Assembly: GCA_900767915.1 (NCBI GenBank)
Contig: CAAGAX010000025.1
Span: 1 to 56,116, forward strand
Source: Acholeplasmatales bacterium
GTDB lineage: Bacteria > Bacillota_I > Bacilli_A > Acholeplasmatales > Anaeroplasmataceae
DNA: 56,116 nt
Direction: 5' to 3'
The position numbers and the translations under genes are program-made. Shown in pieces: positions 26,536-36,017 of the stretch. The stretch's first letter is position 1, and every line of letters begins with the position of its first letter. Below the pieces are notes generated by a model that ran no database searches, was not told the DNA's origin, and saw only the letters and a program-made list of their open reading frames with translations.

Positions 26536-27825
26536 CTATAAAACTGCCTTTTCATCCTCCTTAATTCTTTCTCTAGCTATTGAAAGCATAAGCTTTATTC
26601 TATTTTCTTGATTTACCTTAGTAGCAGAAGGGTCATAATCAATTGCGACAATATTAGCTTCCTTATGTAATGATTTTATTTTCTTCATTACACCTTTACC
26701 ACAAATATGGTTAGGAAGACATCCAAATGGTTGAGCACATATAATATTTTCATATCCAATTTCAACTAGCTCCATCATTTCAGCTGTTAAAAGCCATCCC
26801 TCTCCCATTTTTGTTCCATGATCTAATACTCCCTCTGATAAATCCTTAGTATTAGCAAAATACTTCATAGGAGTAAAACCAGCACTTTTTATTCCTTCAA
26901 TCATGATTTTTTCTCTTCTTCTAAAATACCATATAAGAATTCTATTTAGTATTGCAGCTTTTTTACTACGACCATATATTTTATGATCATATATAGCGTT
27001 GTAAAAGCAATATAGCATAAATCCATATACACCAGGTACCATAACCTCTGCATCCTGGCTAACTAAGAAATCCTCCAAATGATTGTTTCCTAGCTGAGCA
27101 TATTTTATATAAATCTCTCCTACTACACCAACCTTTGGTTTTTTATGAGATAAATCCATTTTTATATTAGCAAAGTCTAAAGCCATTTCTTTAATGTTTT
27201 TCTTTATTTGACGATAGGATGTACCTTTTTTATTTTCAAATTGATTTAAAAGCTTTTTTGTCCATTCATGAGCTAGCTTATCACTTTCACCTTTTTCTAT
27301 TTCATAGGTTCTTGTTTTATTATGTAAATACATAATAACATCACCATATGTTAAAGCAGCAATAACCTTTTTAACTAATGGATAAGTAATCTCTATTGAG
27401 CTATCTTTCTCTAATCTTGACATATTTAGCGATAAAACAGGAATATATCCATATCCAGCTTTAACTAAGGCTTTTCTAAGAAGATGAATATAATTAGAAG
27501 CTCTACAGCCTCCTCCTGTTTGAGTTATTACTAAAACAATCTTATCTAAATCATTTCTATGATTAAGATTATCAATCATTTGTCCAATGACTAATAATGC
27601 TGGATAGCAAGTATCATTATGTACATATTTTAATCCTTCAGCAATAACCTCAGGACCTTCATTTTTCATAATCTCTACATTATATCCACATTGTTTTAAA
27701 ACACCTTCAAATAAAGGCATATGATATTCTAGCATTGAAGGAATTAAGAATGTGTGAGTAGCCTTCATTTTTCTACTATATTTAGGATAGTCTAATAAAG
27801 GATCCTTTACTTCATTATTCTCCAT
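26536..27825 (-). CDS. 2-hydroxyacyl-CoA dehydratase-like protein (activase partner)
   Basis: A 429-residue protein of the HgdB/BcrB-like superfamily as found in the C-terminal third of large activase fusions. Visible features are the opening FLIPSMLEYHMPLFEGVL, NDTCYPALLVIGQ, TQTGGGCRASNY, GVVGEIYIKY and CAQPFGCLPNHICGKG; the Cys residues may hold an iron-sulfur cluster. The ATG at 27825 has an AAAGGAGG site and overlaps the end of the activase gene by 11 bases. It probably works with the activase as one unit. The reaction is not established for this subfamily. Confidence 0.86.
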   Translation of the reverse strand: MENNEVKDPLLDYPKYSRKMKATHTFLIPSMLEYHMPLFEGVLKQCGYNVEIMKNEGPEVIAEGLKYVHNDTCYPALLVIGQMIDNLNHRNDLDKIVLVITQTGGGCRASNYIHLLRKALVKAGYGYIPVLSLNMSRLEKDSSIEITYPLVKKVIAALTYGDVIMYLHNKTRTYEIEKGESDKLAHEWTKKLLNQFENKKGTSYRQIKKNIKEMALDFANIKMDLSHKKPKVGVVGEIYIKYAQLGNNHLEDFLVSQDAEVMVPGVYGFMLYCFYNAIYDHKIYGRSKKAAILNRILIWYFRRREKIMIEGIKSAGFTPMKYFANTKDLSEGVLDHGTKMGEGWLLTAEMMELVEIGYENIICAQPFGCLPNHICGKGVMKKIKSLHKEANIVAIDYDPSATKVNQENRIKLMLSIARERIKEDEKAVL

Positions 27826-30739
27826 CTTTTTCCTCCTTTTGCTTAAGAGCTGCAAATAAGCTTCTTAATCTAATTTTTACTGCACCTAAATTTGTAATTT
27901 CATCAATCTTAATTTGAGTATAAATTTTATTATTTCTTTCTAGAATAGATTTACATTCATCAGTTGTTACTGCATCAAGTCCACATCCAAATGATACAAG
28001 CTGTACTAAATTCATATCCTTATTATGAACACAATACTTACTTGCGCTATATAATCTTGAATGATATGTCCATTGATTTAATACTCCAACCTTAAATTTT
28101 TCATTTAAATGAGATACAGCCTCTTCACTAATTACAGTTGCACCCATATCAGATATTAGCTTATCTATTCCATGGTTAACTTGAGGATCTTGATGATATG
28201 GACGACCTGCAAGGACTATTATTTCTTGATTTTTTTCTCTTGCCTCTTTAATATATTCCATACCCTTATTTCTAATATCCTTTAAATAATTACTATATTC
28301 TAAATAAGCCAAATCAACAGCATTTATAATATCTTTTTTCTTTAATTTAGGATAATATTTTTTAAGAATTATAGATATATGCTTTTTAAATTCATCTTTA
28401 TCATCTAAAGCCATAAAATCACTAATAAATGTAACATCTTTAATTTTTCCAACATTATTTAAGATATTTTGGGGATAATAAGCAACAATAGGACAATTAT
28501 AATGATTATCTCCTAAGCCTTCATCAATATTATAGCTCATACAAGGATAGAAGATTGTTTTATGTCCATCGATAATTAGCTTTTCAATATGACCATGAGC
28601 TAATTTAGCAGGATAGCACACTGTATCTGAAGGAATTGTATGTTGTCCTAGTGAATAAATTTTTTCATTAGAAAATCCTGAATTAATAACTTTGAAATCT
28701 AAAGCTGTAAAGAAGGTATGCCAAAATGGATATAGCTCATACATATTTAAAACTAATGGAATAGCTATTTCTCCATTTTTAGCATTTTCCTTTGGCTTAT
28801 AGCTAGTTAATTTATTTCTTATATATTCATATAAATTATTACCTTTTATAGTTTTACTATTACCAAGTGGCTTTTCACATTTATTACCACTAATAAATTT
28901 ATTAGGATTGTTTTTAAATGAGTTAATTGTTAATAAGCAATGATTATTGCAGCCTTGACATTGAATATTTTTAACTGTATGTAAAAAATCTTTTAGTTCA
29001 TCTTTAGAAATTGTAGTTGTATTTTCTATTTTCAATGTTTTTGCATATAATGCAGCACCATATGCTCCCATAAGACCTGCAATATTAGGGCATACAACCT
29101 CTAAATCTAATTCTCTTTCAAATGCTCTTAATACAGCTTTATTAAGGAATGTACCACCTTGTACTACAATATGCTCACCTAAAGCTTTTTTATTAGTAGC
29201 ACGAATAACTTTATATAAAGCATTTTTAACTACTGAAATAGATAATCCTGCAGAGATATTATCAATAGTAGCTCCATCCTTTTGAGCTTGCTTTACACTT
29301 GAATTCATAAATACAGTGCATCTACTACCTAAATCAACTGGCTTTTTAGCCATTAAGCCTAAATTTGCAAAATCCTTTATATCATATCCTAATGCATTTG
29401 CAAATGTTTGAAGGAATGATCCACATCCAGAAGAGCAAGCTTCATTTAAAAAGATATTAGATATAACATTATTTTCAATTTTAAAGCATTTTATGTCTTG
29501 TCCACCAATATCTATTATAAAATCAACATTTGGCATAAATTTTTTAGCAGCTGTAAAATGAGCCATAGTCTCAACTAGGCCACCATCCAGCTTAAAGGCA
29601 TTTTTTACTAAATCTTCACCATATCCAGTAGAAGCAGATGCTTTTATTTTTAAATTAGGATATTTTTCATATAATTCATTAAAGATTCTTTTTACTACAC
29701 TAACGGGATTTCCCTTATTAGCTTCATAATCCTCAAATCTTATATTACCATCTTCATCTATTAATACAAATTTTAAAGTTGTAGAACCAGAATCAATACC
29801 TAAATATAAATCTTTATTATAATTATCTAATGGTAATGTTTCTACTCTAGCTTTATTATGTCTTTCAATGAATTTATTATAATCTTCTTGATCTTTAAAT
29901 AAAGGAGAATTGTATTGATAGGTAGCTTTATTACTATAAATAATCATTCTTTCAATTGCTTCATCAATTTTTATTTCTTTTTTAGCACATAAGCTAGCGC
30001 CAATAGAAACATAATATAATGAATTTGGAGGACAAATACCATTTGTTTTTAATACCTTATCAAAGGCATTCTTTAATTCCGAAAGGAAAGTTAATGGTCC
30101 ACCTAAATAAGCAACCTTACCTTCAATTTCTCTTCCTTGAGCTAATCCACCAATTGTTTGGTTTACTACTGCATAGAATATTGAAGCAGCTATGTCTGAT
30201 TTTGATGCACCTTGATTTAATAATGGTTGAATATCACTTTTAGCAAATACACCGCAACGAGATGCAATTGAATAAAGCTTTTGATGATCTTTAGCTAATC
30301 CATTTATTTCAGTTATATCTACGTTTAATAATGTAGCCATTTGGTCAATAAATGCACCTGTACCACCAGCACAAGACCCATTCATTCTAACCTCCATACC
30401 ATCTGTTAAAAATAATATTTTTGCATCCTCTCCACCAAGCTCAATAATACAATCAGTACCAGGAATAAGCTTTTCGGCAGCTACACGTGTTGCGTATACC
30501 TCTTGAACAAAAGGAATGTTACTTCCATCAGCTATTCCCATACCGGCAGAGCCTGAGATCGCAAGCATTACCTCATTAGGTATAATATTATTATTTCTTA
30601 ATTCCTTAAGCTTTTCTATTATATTATCTTTTATATGTGAATAATGTCGTTTATAGTCTTTATATATAATATTATCAAATTCATCTTGTACTACACATTT
30701 TATAGTTGTAGAACCAACATCAAGTCCAACTCTTAACAT
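27815..30739 (-). CDS. acyl-CoA dehydratase activase with two BadF/BadG ATPase domains and DUF2229
   Basis: A 974-residue protein. Two ASKHA-fold ATPase domains (about 1-270 and 305-575) each start with a phosphate loop (GLDVGSTTIK and GIDSGSTTLK) and contain the Cys motif that holds a shared iron-sulfur cluster in activators (SCAGGTGAF and ACSSGCGSF). A Cys-rich segment (CQGCNNHC, near residue 610) and a DUF2229 domain (about 650-850) follow. In many Bacillota this is one chain of about 1400 residues with the dehydratase-like part attached; here it is split. The ATG at 30739 follows AAGGAGG, which lies inside a longer possible reading frame. Confidence 0.9.
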   Translation of the reverse strand: MLRVGLDVGSTTIKCVVQDEFDNIIYKDYKRHYSHIKDNIIEKLKELRNNNIIPNEVMLAISGSAGMGIADGSNIPFVQEVYATRVAAEKLIPGTDCIIELGGEDAKILFLTDGMEVRMNGSCAGGTGAFIDQMATLLNVDITEINGLAKDHQKLYSIASRCGVFAKSDIQPLLNQGASKSDIAASIFYAVVNQTIGGLAQGREIEGKVAYLGGPLTFLSELKNAFDKVLKTNGICPPNSLYYVSIGASLCAKKEIKIDEAIERMIIYSNKATYQYNSPLFKDQEDYNKFIERHNKARVETLPLDNYNKDLYLGIDSGSTTLKFVLIDEDGNIRFEDYEANKGNPVSVVKRIFNELYEKYPNLKIKASASTGYGEDLVKNAFKLDGGLVETMAHFTAAKKFMPNVDFIIDIGGQDIKCFKIENNVISNIFLNEACSSGCGSFLQTFANALGYDIKDFANLGLMAKKPVDLGSRCTVFMNSSVKQAQKDGATIDNISAGLSISVVKNALYKVIRATNKKALGEHIVVQGGTFLNKAVLRAFERELDLEVVCPNIAGLMGAYGAALYAKTLKIENTTTISKDELKDFLHTVKNIQCQGCNNHCLLTINSFKNNPNKFISGNKCEKPLGNSKTIKGNNLYEYIRNKLTSYKPKENAKNGEIAIPLVLNMYELYPFWHTFFTALDFKVINSGFSNEKIYSLGQHTIPSDTVCYPAKLAHGHIEKLIIDGHKTIFYPCMSYNIDEGLGDNHYNCPIVAYYPQNILNNVGKIKDVTFISDFMALDDKDEFKKHISIILKKYYPKLKKKDIINAVDLAYLEYSNYLKDIRNKGMEYIKEAREKNQEIIVLAGRPYHQDPQVNHGIDKLISDMGATVISEEAVSHLNEKFKVGVLNQWTYHSRLYSASKYCVHNKDMNLVQLVSFGCGLDAVTTDECKSILERNNKIYTQIKIDEITNLGAVKIRLRSLFAALKQKEEKDGE

Positions 30740-30773
30740 AATTTCCTCCTTCATTCAATACGCATTTCATTTT

Positions 30774-30802
30774 ATTATATTCTTAATAAAAATGAAAGTC
30801 AA
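30774..30802 (-). promoter_or_regulatory. sigma-A promoter of the activase operon
   Basis: On the minus strand, TTGACT, 17 bases, TATAAT. It lies 35 bases before the activase start codon. Confidence 0.82.
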
Positions 30803-30825
30803 AAAAATCAAAAAATTCACATAAA

Positions 30826-30850
30826 CTTACACATTTTTTCTTGTGTTAAG
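30826..30850. promoter_or_regulatory. palindromic candidate operator between divergent operons
   Basis: CTTACACA and TGTGTTAAG form a nearly perfect inverted repeat with an eight-base A/T centre. It lies upstream of the activase promoter and about 58 bases before the estimated transcript start of the sugar operon. This distance is typical of class I Crp-type activation. The binding protein is inferred, not shown. Confidence 0.5.
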
Positions 30851-30917
30851 CAGTTTGATACTTTTAAAATTAAAAATGTGTGTTAAAATATTTGTGTGTT
30901 ATTAAGGGGTGAAATAA

Positions 30918-31820
30918 ATGGAGAAAAAAAATCAGCTAAAGGCTTGGCTTTATTTGCTGCCAGCATTAATTTTATTAACGATATTTATGCTTTATCCATT
31001 AATTGATGTTTTTGTATATTCATTTGAAGAGAATTTTAATATTGTATCTCAAACATATACAGGAGTGGGCTTTAAAAATTATGCCTATGTCTTTAATGAT
31101 TCTTTCTTTGGTCAAGCTATTTTTAATACCTTTGTTATAGTTTTTATAACAGTACCTATATCTACATTTATAGCTTTATTAATTTCTATGGGATTAAATA
31201 GTATTAAACCATTAAGAAAGCTATTTCAAACTATATTTTTCACTCCTTATGTTACAAATACCTTAGCAGTAGGATTAGTATTTGTAATTATGTTTCAAAA
31301 TAATGGGGCTAATGTAGGATTAGTTAATAGCTTTTTAGGCTTATTTGGTATAAATCCAATTTCTTGGATTGATGAAAATGCAACCTATATAGCTAAGCTA
31401 TTTGTATTATGCTTTTATGTTGTTTGGACAGTTATGCCGTTTAAGATTTTAATTCTTGTTGGAGCTTTACAATCAGTTGATAAGGGTTATTATGATGCGG
31501 CTAGAATAGATGGTGCATCAACCTTTAGAAGATTTAGAAAAATAACTTTACCTTTAATTTCACCTACTATTTCTTATTTAGTAATTACAGGCTTTATTGG
31601 AGCCTTTAAAGAATATAATAACGCAGTTGCTATTTTTGGTAGTGATAACCTAAATGATTTAGAAATGAATACTATAGTTGGATATATTTATTCTGAATTA
31701 TATTCTACAACAGGTGGATATTATGGCTATGCAGCTTCTGCAGCAATCATTCTTTTTGCGATTGTATTAACAATTACAATCATTAATTTACTTGTTAGTA
31801 AAAAACATGTACATTACTAG
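30918..31820 (+). CDS. ABC sugar transporter permease (MalF/UgpA type)
   Basis: A 300-residue inner-membrane permease with six helices. The EAA loop near residues 190-210 (YYDAARIDGASTFRRFRKIT) is the contact with the ATPase. It belongs to the carbohydrate uptake transporter-1 family. It is the first gene of a three-gene operon with a second permease and a binding lipoprotein. An AAGGGGTG site precedes the ATG. The promoter is poor (TAAAAT without a good -35 box), which fits dependence on an activator at the palindrome upstream. Confidence 0.94.
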   Translation: MEKKNQLKAWLYLLPALILLTIFMLYPLIDVFVYSFEENFNIVSQTYTGVGFKNYAYVFNDSFFGQAIFNTFVIVFITVPISTFIALLISMGLNSIKPLRKLFQTIFFTPYVTNTLAVGLVFVIMFQNNGANVGLVNSFLGLFGINPISWIDENATYIAKLFVLCFYVVWTVMPFKILILVGALQSVDKGYYDAARIDGASTFRRFRKITLPLISPTISYLVITGFIGAFKEYNNAVAIFGSDNLNDLEMNTIVGYIYSELYSTTGGYYGYAASAAIILFAIVLTITIINLLVSKKHVHY

Positions 31821-31829
31821 GAGGCTTAT

Positions 31830-32699
31830 ATGGAAAAAAGTATAAATAAAAATTCAAAAAAGCCTATAAGCTATGTTACTAAGGAAATAATAGTATATGT
31901 ATTATTATTTATTTGGGCTATTATTGTTTTACTACCATTTTATTGGATGATTTTAACTTCCTTTAAAACTAATGCATCCTATAATGCTGAAATAGTACCT
32001 CAATTTATTGCAAGAAGTCCTACATTAGAAAATTACGCTATTGCTTGGACTAAAGTACCACTAGCAAGATATATGCTTAATACAGTAGTATTTTCTATTA
32101 CAACAACATTATTAATGATTGTTGTTTCTATTATGGCAGCCTTTGCTTTTGCAAGATTAGAATTTAAAGGAAAAAATTTAGTATTTACTATATTTCTATC
32201 AATGATGATGATTCCTAATGAATTAATTATATTAACAAATTATGTTACTATAACTAATGCTGGCTTAAGAGATACGTTTACTGGATTAATATTACCATCT
32301 GTATTATCTATATTTTATATTTATTTATTAAGACAAAATTTTATGCAGGTTCCTGATGCATTATATTATGCCGCAAAGGTTGATGGACTTAAGGATCATG
32401 AATATTTATTAAAGGTTTTAATTCCTTTATCAAAGCCTACAATTATTTCAATTATTATTTTAAAATTAATTGAATGTTGGAATTCTTATGTCTGGCCAAA
32501 GCTAATTACTAGAACGGATTCAAAAAGTATAGTAAGCTTAGGTATTGAAACGATAAGATCAACTCTTGGTGGCGGACAACCAAATTATCCTGCAATGATG
32601 GCAGCAGTAGTTTGTGTTTCCTTACCATTATTAATTATTTTTTTAATTTTTAGAAAGCAAATTATGTCTGGAGTATTAAGAACAGGCACAAAGGGGTAA
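31830..32699 (+). CDS. ABC sugar transporter permease (MalG/UgpE type)
   Basis: A 289-residue permease with six helices and the EAA loop ALYYAAKVDGLKDHEYLLKV near residues 170-190. It pairs with the MalF-type permease nine bases upstream to form the membrane channel. The C-terminus ends after a final helix and a short charged tail. The operon has no ATP-binding subunit, so the pair presumably uses a shared MsmK/UgpC-type ATPase encoded elsewhere, as is common in this family. Confidence 0.94.
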   Translation: MEKSINKNSKKPISYVTKEIIVYVLLFIWAIIVLLPFYWMILTSFKTNASYNAEIVPQFIARSPTLENYAIAWTKVPLARYMLNTVVFSITTTLLMIVVSIMAAFAFARLEFKGKNLVFTIFLSMMMIPNELIILTNYVTITNAGLRDTFTGLILPSVLSIFYIYLLRQNFMQVPDALYYAAKVDGLKDHEYLLKVLIPLSKPTIISIIILKLIECWNSYVWPKLITRTDSKSIVSLGIETIRSTLGGGQPNYPAMMAAVVCVSLPLLIIFLIFRKQIMSGVLRTGTKG

Positions 32700-32703
32700 T
32701 AAT

Positions 32704-34104
32704 ATGAAAAATAAAATATTGATGGGTGCGTTATCTATATTAGGTTTTTTTGGATTAACATCTTGTCATGGTACTCTTGTACCTACTTTTACAGAGGTAG
32801 TTAGAAATATATCAATTGATTTAAATAAGGATTATGATATTGAATTTTGGGCTAAAAATGATAGTAATAACGAGCAACAGCAGGTATATCAGGATGCAAT
32901 AGAAGCATTTAATAATTTTTATCCTAATATCCATGTTACTATTAGAAATTATTCAAATTATGAAAATATTTATAATGATGTAATAAATAATATAGCAACA
33001 AACACTACACCTAATGTTTGCATTGCATATCCAGATCATGTCGCAACCTATTTATCAGGTAATTTAGTTTTACCATTAGATCAATATATTAATGATTCTA
33101 ATTATGGCTTAGGAGGAGAAAAAATAAACTTTAATTCTGTTGAAAAGAATCAAATAGTTCCTCAGTTTTATAATGAAGGAGTCATTAATAATAAAACCTA
33201 TTTATTACCATTTATGAGATCTACTGAAGCTTTATATATTAATAAAACCTATGTTTCGGAATTAGGATTTGAAATTCCTGACATTGTAACTTGGGATTGG
33301 GTATGGGAGGTTTGTCAGAAGGGAAGAGATTTAAGACCTGATGATTCTCAATTTCATCCTTTTATATATAAATCAACAGATAATATGTTTATTCAATTAT
33401 GTAAGCAAAATAATTATCCATTTACTAATGATAAAGGAGAAAATTTATTTTTTACAGATGATGTGGCCAATATGCTATTATCTATTGGTGATAAATATGA
33501 TAGAAAAATCTTTGATACTTTTAAAAGTGTAAGCTATCCAGGAAATCATATGAATATTGGTAATTGTATAATGGCAATTGATTCAACTGCTGGATCAACA
33601 TGGATAGGAGCTAATTGTCCTAATAATGATTCTAGCTCTACATCTACTTATGAATATGAAACTGTTGTTAGGATGATTCCACAGGTTGACATTAATAATC
33701 CCATAATGATTTCTCAAGGTCCTTCAATTTGTGTTTTTGATAAGAAAAATGATGATATAAATGTTGCATCATGGCTATTTGCACAATACTTATTAAATAA
33801 GGATACTCAGCTAGCTTATTGTAAAACTGAGGGTTATTCTCCAGTAACATTTGAGGTTATTAATAGCCTAGAATATAATAATTATTTAAATGATACTTCT
33901 GAATATTCAGTTAAAAGAGCAGCAACAAAGCTTGTTTCTGATAATAGTAGTAATACCTTTGTTACAAGTGTATTTAATGGTTCTACAAATTCAAGAAATC
34001 TTTCAGGCTATTTGATTGAGGGAATGAGAGGAAAGAAATATAGAACTCTTTCTAGTGTATATGATTTATTTAATAGAGCTAAGAAGCTTTATAAAATTTC
34101 ATAA
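32704..34104 (+). CDS. sugar-binding lipoprotein of the ABC transporter
   Basis: A 466-residue extracellular solute-binding protein of the carbohydrate family 1. The signal peptide ends in a lipobox LTSC with Cys21, so it should be tethered to the outer face of the membrane. It starts with the usual YDIEFWAKNDSNNEQQQVY opening, in which a Trp and polar residues line the sugar site, followed by IRNYSNYE and PNVCIAYPDH. It begins four bases after the second permease. The substrate is probably an oligosaccharide; binding-protein-last order is less common than binding-protein-first. Confidence 0.9.
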   Translation: MKNKILMGALSILGFFGLTSCHGTLVPTFTEVVRNISIDLNKDYDIEFWAKNDSNNEQQQVYQDAIEAFNNFYPNIHVTIRNYSNYENIYNDVINNIATNTTPNVCIAYPDHVATYLSGNLVLPLDQYINDSNYGLGGEKINFNSVEKNQIVPQFYNEGVINNKTYLLPFMRSTEALYINKTYVSELGFEIPDIVTWDWVWEVCQKGRDLRPDDSQFHPFIYKSTDNMFIQLCKQNNYPFTNDKGENLFFTDDVANMLLSIGDKYDRKIFDTFKSVSYPGNHMNIGNCIMAIDSTAGSTWIGANCPNNDSSSTSTYEYETVVRMIPQVDINNPIMISQGPSICVFDKKNDDINVASWLFAQYLLNKDTQLAYCKTEGYSPVTFEVINSLEYNNYLNDTSEYSVKRAATKLVSDNSSNTFVTSVFNGSTNSRNLSGYLIEGMRGKKYRTLSSVYDLFNRAKKLYKIS

Positions 34105-34112
34105 TTAAAAAT

Positions 34113-34166
34113 AAAGCTTAATTTTTGAATTTGCTTATATTAATTCATTTATTAAGCTTTTTTTAC
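34113..34166 (+). terminator. terminator of the sugar transporter operon
   Basis: Arms AAAGCTTAAT and ATTAAGCTTT separated by 28 bases, then T residues. Confidence 0.72.
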
Positions 34167-34272
34167 TTTTTAATTATAAATGTTATAAATACATTAATTT
34201 AAAATTAAAATTTGGTAAAGCTTTAATTTGTTTGTTTTTTTTAAAATAAAAGGGCTTTCTTTTAAAAAAATA

Positions 34273-34300
34273 TTGAAAAATATAATGTATTATTTATAAT
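34273..34300 (+). promoter_or_regulatory. promoter of the duplicated lipoprotein gene
   Basis: TTGAAA, 16 bases, TATAAT. It is 39 bases before the start codon and shows that the gene is separate from the ABC operon. Confidence 0.72.
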
Positions 34301-34339
34301 TAAATTGATAGGAAAATTTTTATACATAAGGAAGAGGAA

Positions 34340-35836
34340 ATGAAAATGAAAAAGAGGAAAATATTACTTGGAATATTGTCTATTGGAGCTATTGCTGTAT
34401 TAGCATCATGTAACAATAATAACCCAACTGGATCAGTAAAAGGAAGTTCTGCTACCACAACTACTGCCACTACTACTATTGTATCTAATAAGACTTTATC
34501 ATATAGTGAATATGTAAAAGCTAAAAATGGCGATGTGGTTACAATTGAAGCATTTGTACAAGGAAAGCAAACTTGGTGGAGTGATAAGAATGTAGGAAAG
34601 GCTACATTATATCTTGCTGATCATGATGGAGCATATTTTGTACATGAGCTTCAAATGTCTAAAGAGGAATATAATTCATTAACTATTGGTACAAAGATTA
34701 AGGTTACTGGTGTTAAGGGTGAATGGTCTGGTGAGGTTGAAATTCTTGGAAGCCAAGCTGGAAATGAAGCTGAATTTGAGATAATTTCAGGAGAAACTTA
34801 TGTTTCAAATGCTAAACCAATGACTAAGGATTCTAATTTAATTGATTATATGAATCAAAAGGTATCATTTGAAGCTTTGACTGTAATTGCTCAATCTGAT
34901 GGTAAGTCACCTTATTACTATAATTGGAATGGCAGTGGAGCAGCTGAAAAGAATAATGATGTTTATTATACTGTTACTGATGGTGTAAATACATATACAT
35001 TTGTAGTTGAATCATATTTATGTGCTGAAGGTACAGAAGTATATACAAATGCTACATCTCTTAAGCTTGGTGATGTTATTAATGTAGAAGGCTTCTTATA
35101 TTGGTATAATGGAGCACAATTACATACAACAAGTATTGTGAAAAATGGAAATGTTTTAGCCAAGTCTCAAGGTGTATTAACTTATCAGCAATATAAAGAA
35201 AAAGCAAATGGTGAAGAGGTTACAATTGAAGCATTTATACAAGGAAAACAATCTTGGTGGAGTGATAAGGGTGTAGGAAAGGCTACATTATACCTTGCTG
35301 ATCAAGATGGAGCTTATTTTGTATATGACCTTCAAATGACTGAAGAAGAATACAAGTCATTAACTATTGGTACAAAGATTAAGGTTACTGGTGTTAAGGG
35401 TGAATGGTCTGGTGAGGTTGAAATTCTTGGAAGCCAAGCTGGAAGTGAAGCTGAATTTGAGATAATCAAAAATCAATATTATTTATCTGTAGCTAAACCA
35501 ATGACTAAGGATACTAATTTAATTGATTATATGAATCAAAAGGTATCATTCTCTAATTTAACTGTTGTAGCACAAGCAGATGGTAAATCAGCATTCTATT
35601 ATAAATGGAATGGTAGTGGTGCTAAAGGAAATAATGATGATTTATATTTCTCAGTAACAGATGGAGCAAATACATATACATTTACAGTTGAATCATACTT
35701 ATGTGCTGAAGGAACTGATGTATATAAGGCAGTTGAAGCTCTTAAGGTTGGAGATATAGTTAATCTCGAGGGATTCTTATATTGGTATAATGGAGCACAA
35801 TTACATACAACAATGCTTACTGTTGTTAAAAAATAA
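34340..35836 (+). CDS. lipoprotein with two tandem copies of an OB-like domain
   Basis: A 498-residue surface lipoprotein. The signal peptide ends with LASC (Cys24). An Asn/Ser/Thr-rich linker (about 25-52) leads into two copies of a roughly 215-residue module, spaced exactly 227 residues apart. Each has VTIEAF(V/I)QGKQ, WWSDK, VGKATLYLAD, TIGTKIKVTGVKGEW, and a closing GFLYWYNGAQLHTT. Short beta strands and the phrase TKIKVTGVKGE suggest an OB-like fold. ATG 34346 is an equally good start. I cannot name a function; binding of a sugar or nucleic acid outside the cell is possible. Confidence 0.72.
   Translation: MKMKKRKILLGILSIGAIAVLASCNNNNPTGSVKGSSATTTTATTTIVSNKTLSYSEYVKAKNGDVVTIEAFVQGKQTWWSDKNVGKATLYLADHDGAYFVHELQMSKEEYNSLTIGTKIKVTGVKGEWSGEVEILGSQAGNEAEFEIISGETYVSNAKPMTKDSNLIDYMNQKVSFEALTVIAQSDGKSPYYYNWNGSGAAEKNNDVYYTVTDGVNTYTFVVESYLCAEGTEVYTNATSLKLGDVINVEGFLYWYNGAQLHTTSIVKNGNVLAKSQGVLTYQQYKEKANGEEVTIEAFIQGKQSWWSDKGVGKATLYLADQDGAYFVYDLQMTEEEYKSLTIGTKIKVTGVKGEWSGEVEILGSQAGSEAEFEIIKNQYYLSVAKPMTKDTNLIDYMNQKVSFSNLTVVAQADGKSAFYYKWNGSGAKGNNDDLYFSVTDGANTYTFTVESYLCAEGTDVYKAVEALKVGDIVNLEGFLYWYNGAQLHTTMLTVVKK
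34496..35150 (+). repeat. tandem repeat unit 1 inside the lipoprotein gene
   Basis: First copy of a 681-base-period duplication. Long stretches are identical in DNA to unit 2, including the region around 34691-34785. Confidence 0.85.
35177..35831 (+). repeat. tandem repeat unit 2 inside the lipoprotein gene
   Basis: Second copy at a constant 681-base offset without net indels, which shows a recent duplication. Differences are mostly third-base or conservative changes. Confidence 0.85.
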
Positions 35837-35923
35837 TATAATTATCTTTAACTAGATTAAGATCTTTATAATGACTATTTATTTAATAGTCTATTAATAT
35901 ATCTGATTTTAGATATTCTAATT

Positions 35924-35957
35924 ACTGCAGGTTTTTAAAAAAAACTTGCAGTTTTTT
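35924..35957 (+). terminator. terminator after the lipoprotein gene
   Basis: ACTGCAGGTTTTT pairs with an AAAAACTTGCAGT arm with one bulge, then six T residues. A second small hairpin (ACTATT/AATAGT) lies at about 35873-35892. Confidence 0.75.
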
Positions 35958-35958
35958 C

Positions 35959-35986
35959 TTGCTAATTTTTGTTAAAGTGTTAGAAT
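35959..35986 (+). promoter_or_regulatory. promoter of the MATE transporter gene
   Basis: TTGCTA, 16 bases, TAGAAT, starting inside the T tract that ends the previous gene. Confidence 0.62.
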
Positions 35987-36017
35987 ACTTTATGTTAAAA
36001 AGGAGTAATTTTTTACT

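Noticed and set aside
27826..27855. longer start for the dehydratase-like protein
   Set aside because: It would include AAAGGAGG inside the coding region; the ATG at 27825 follows that site at the right distance.
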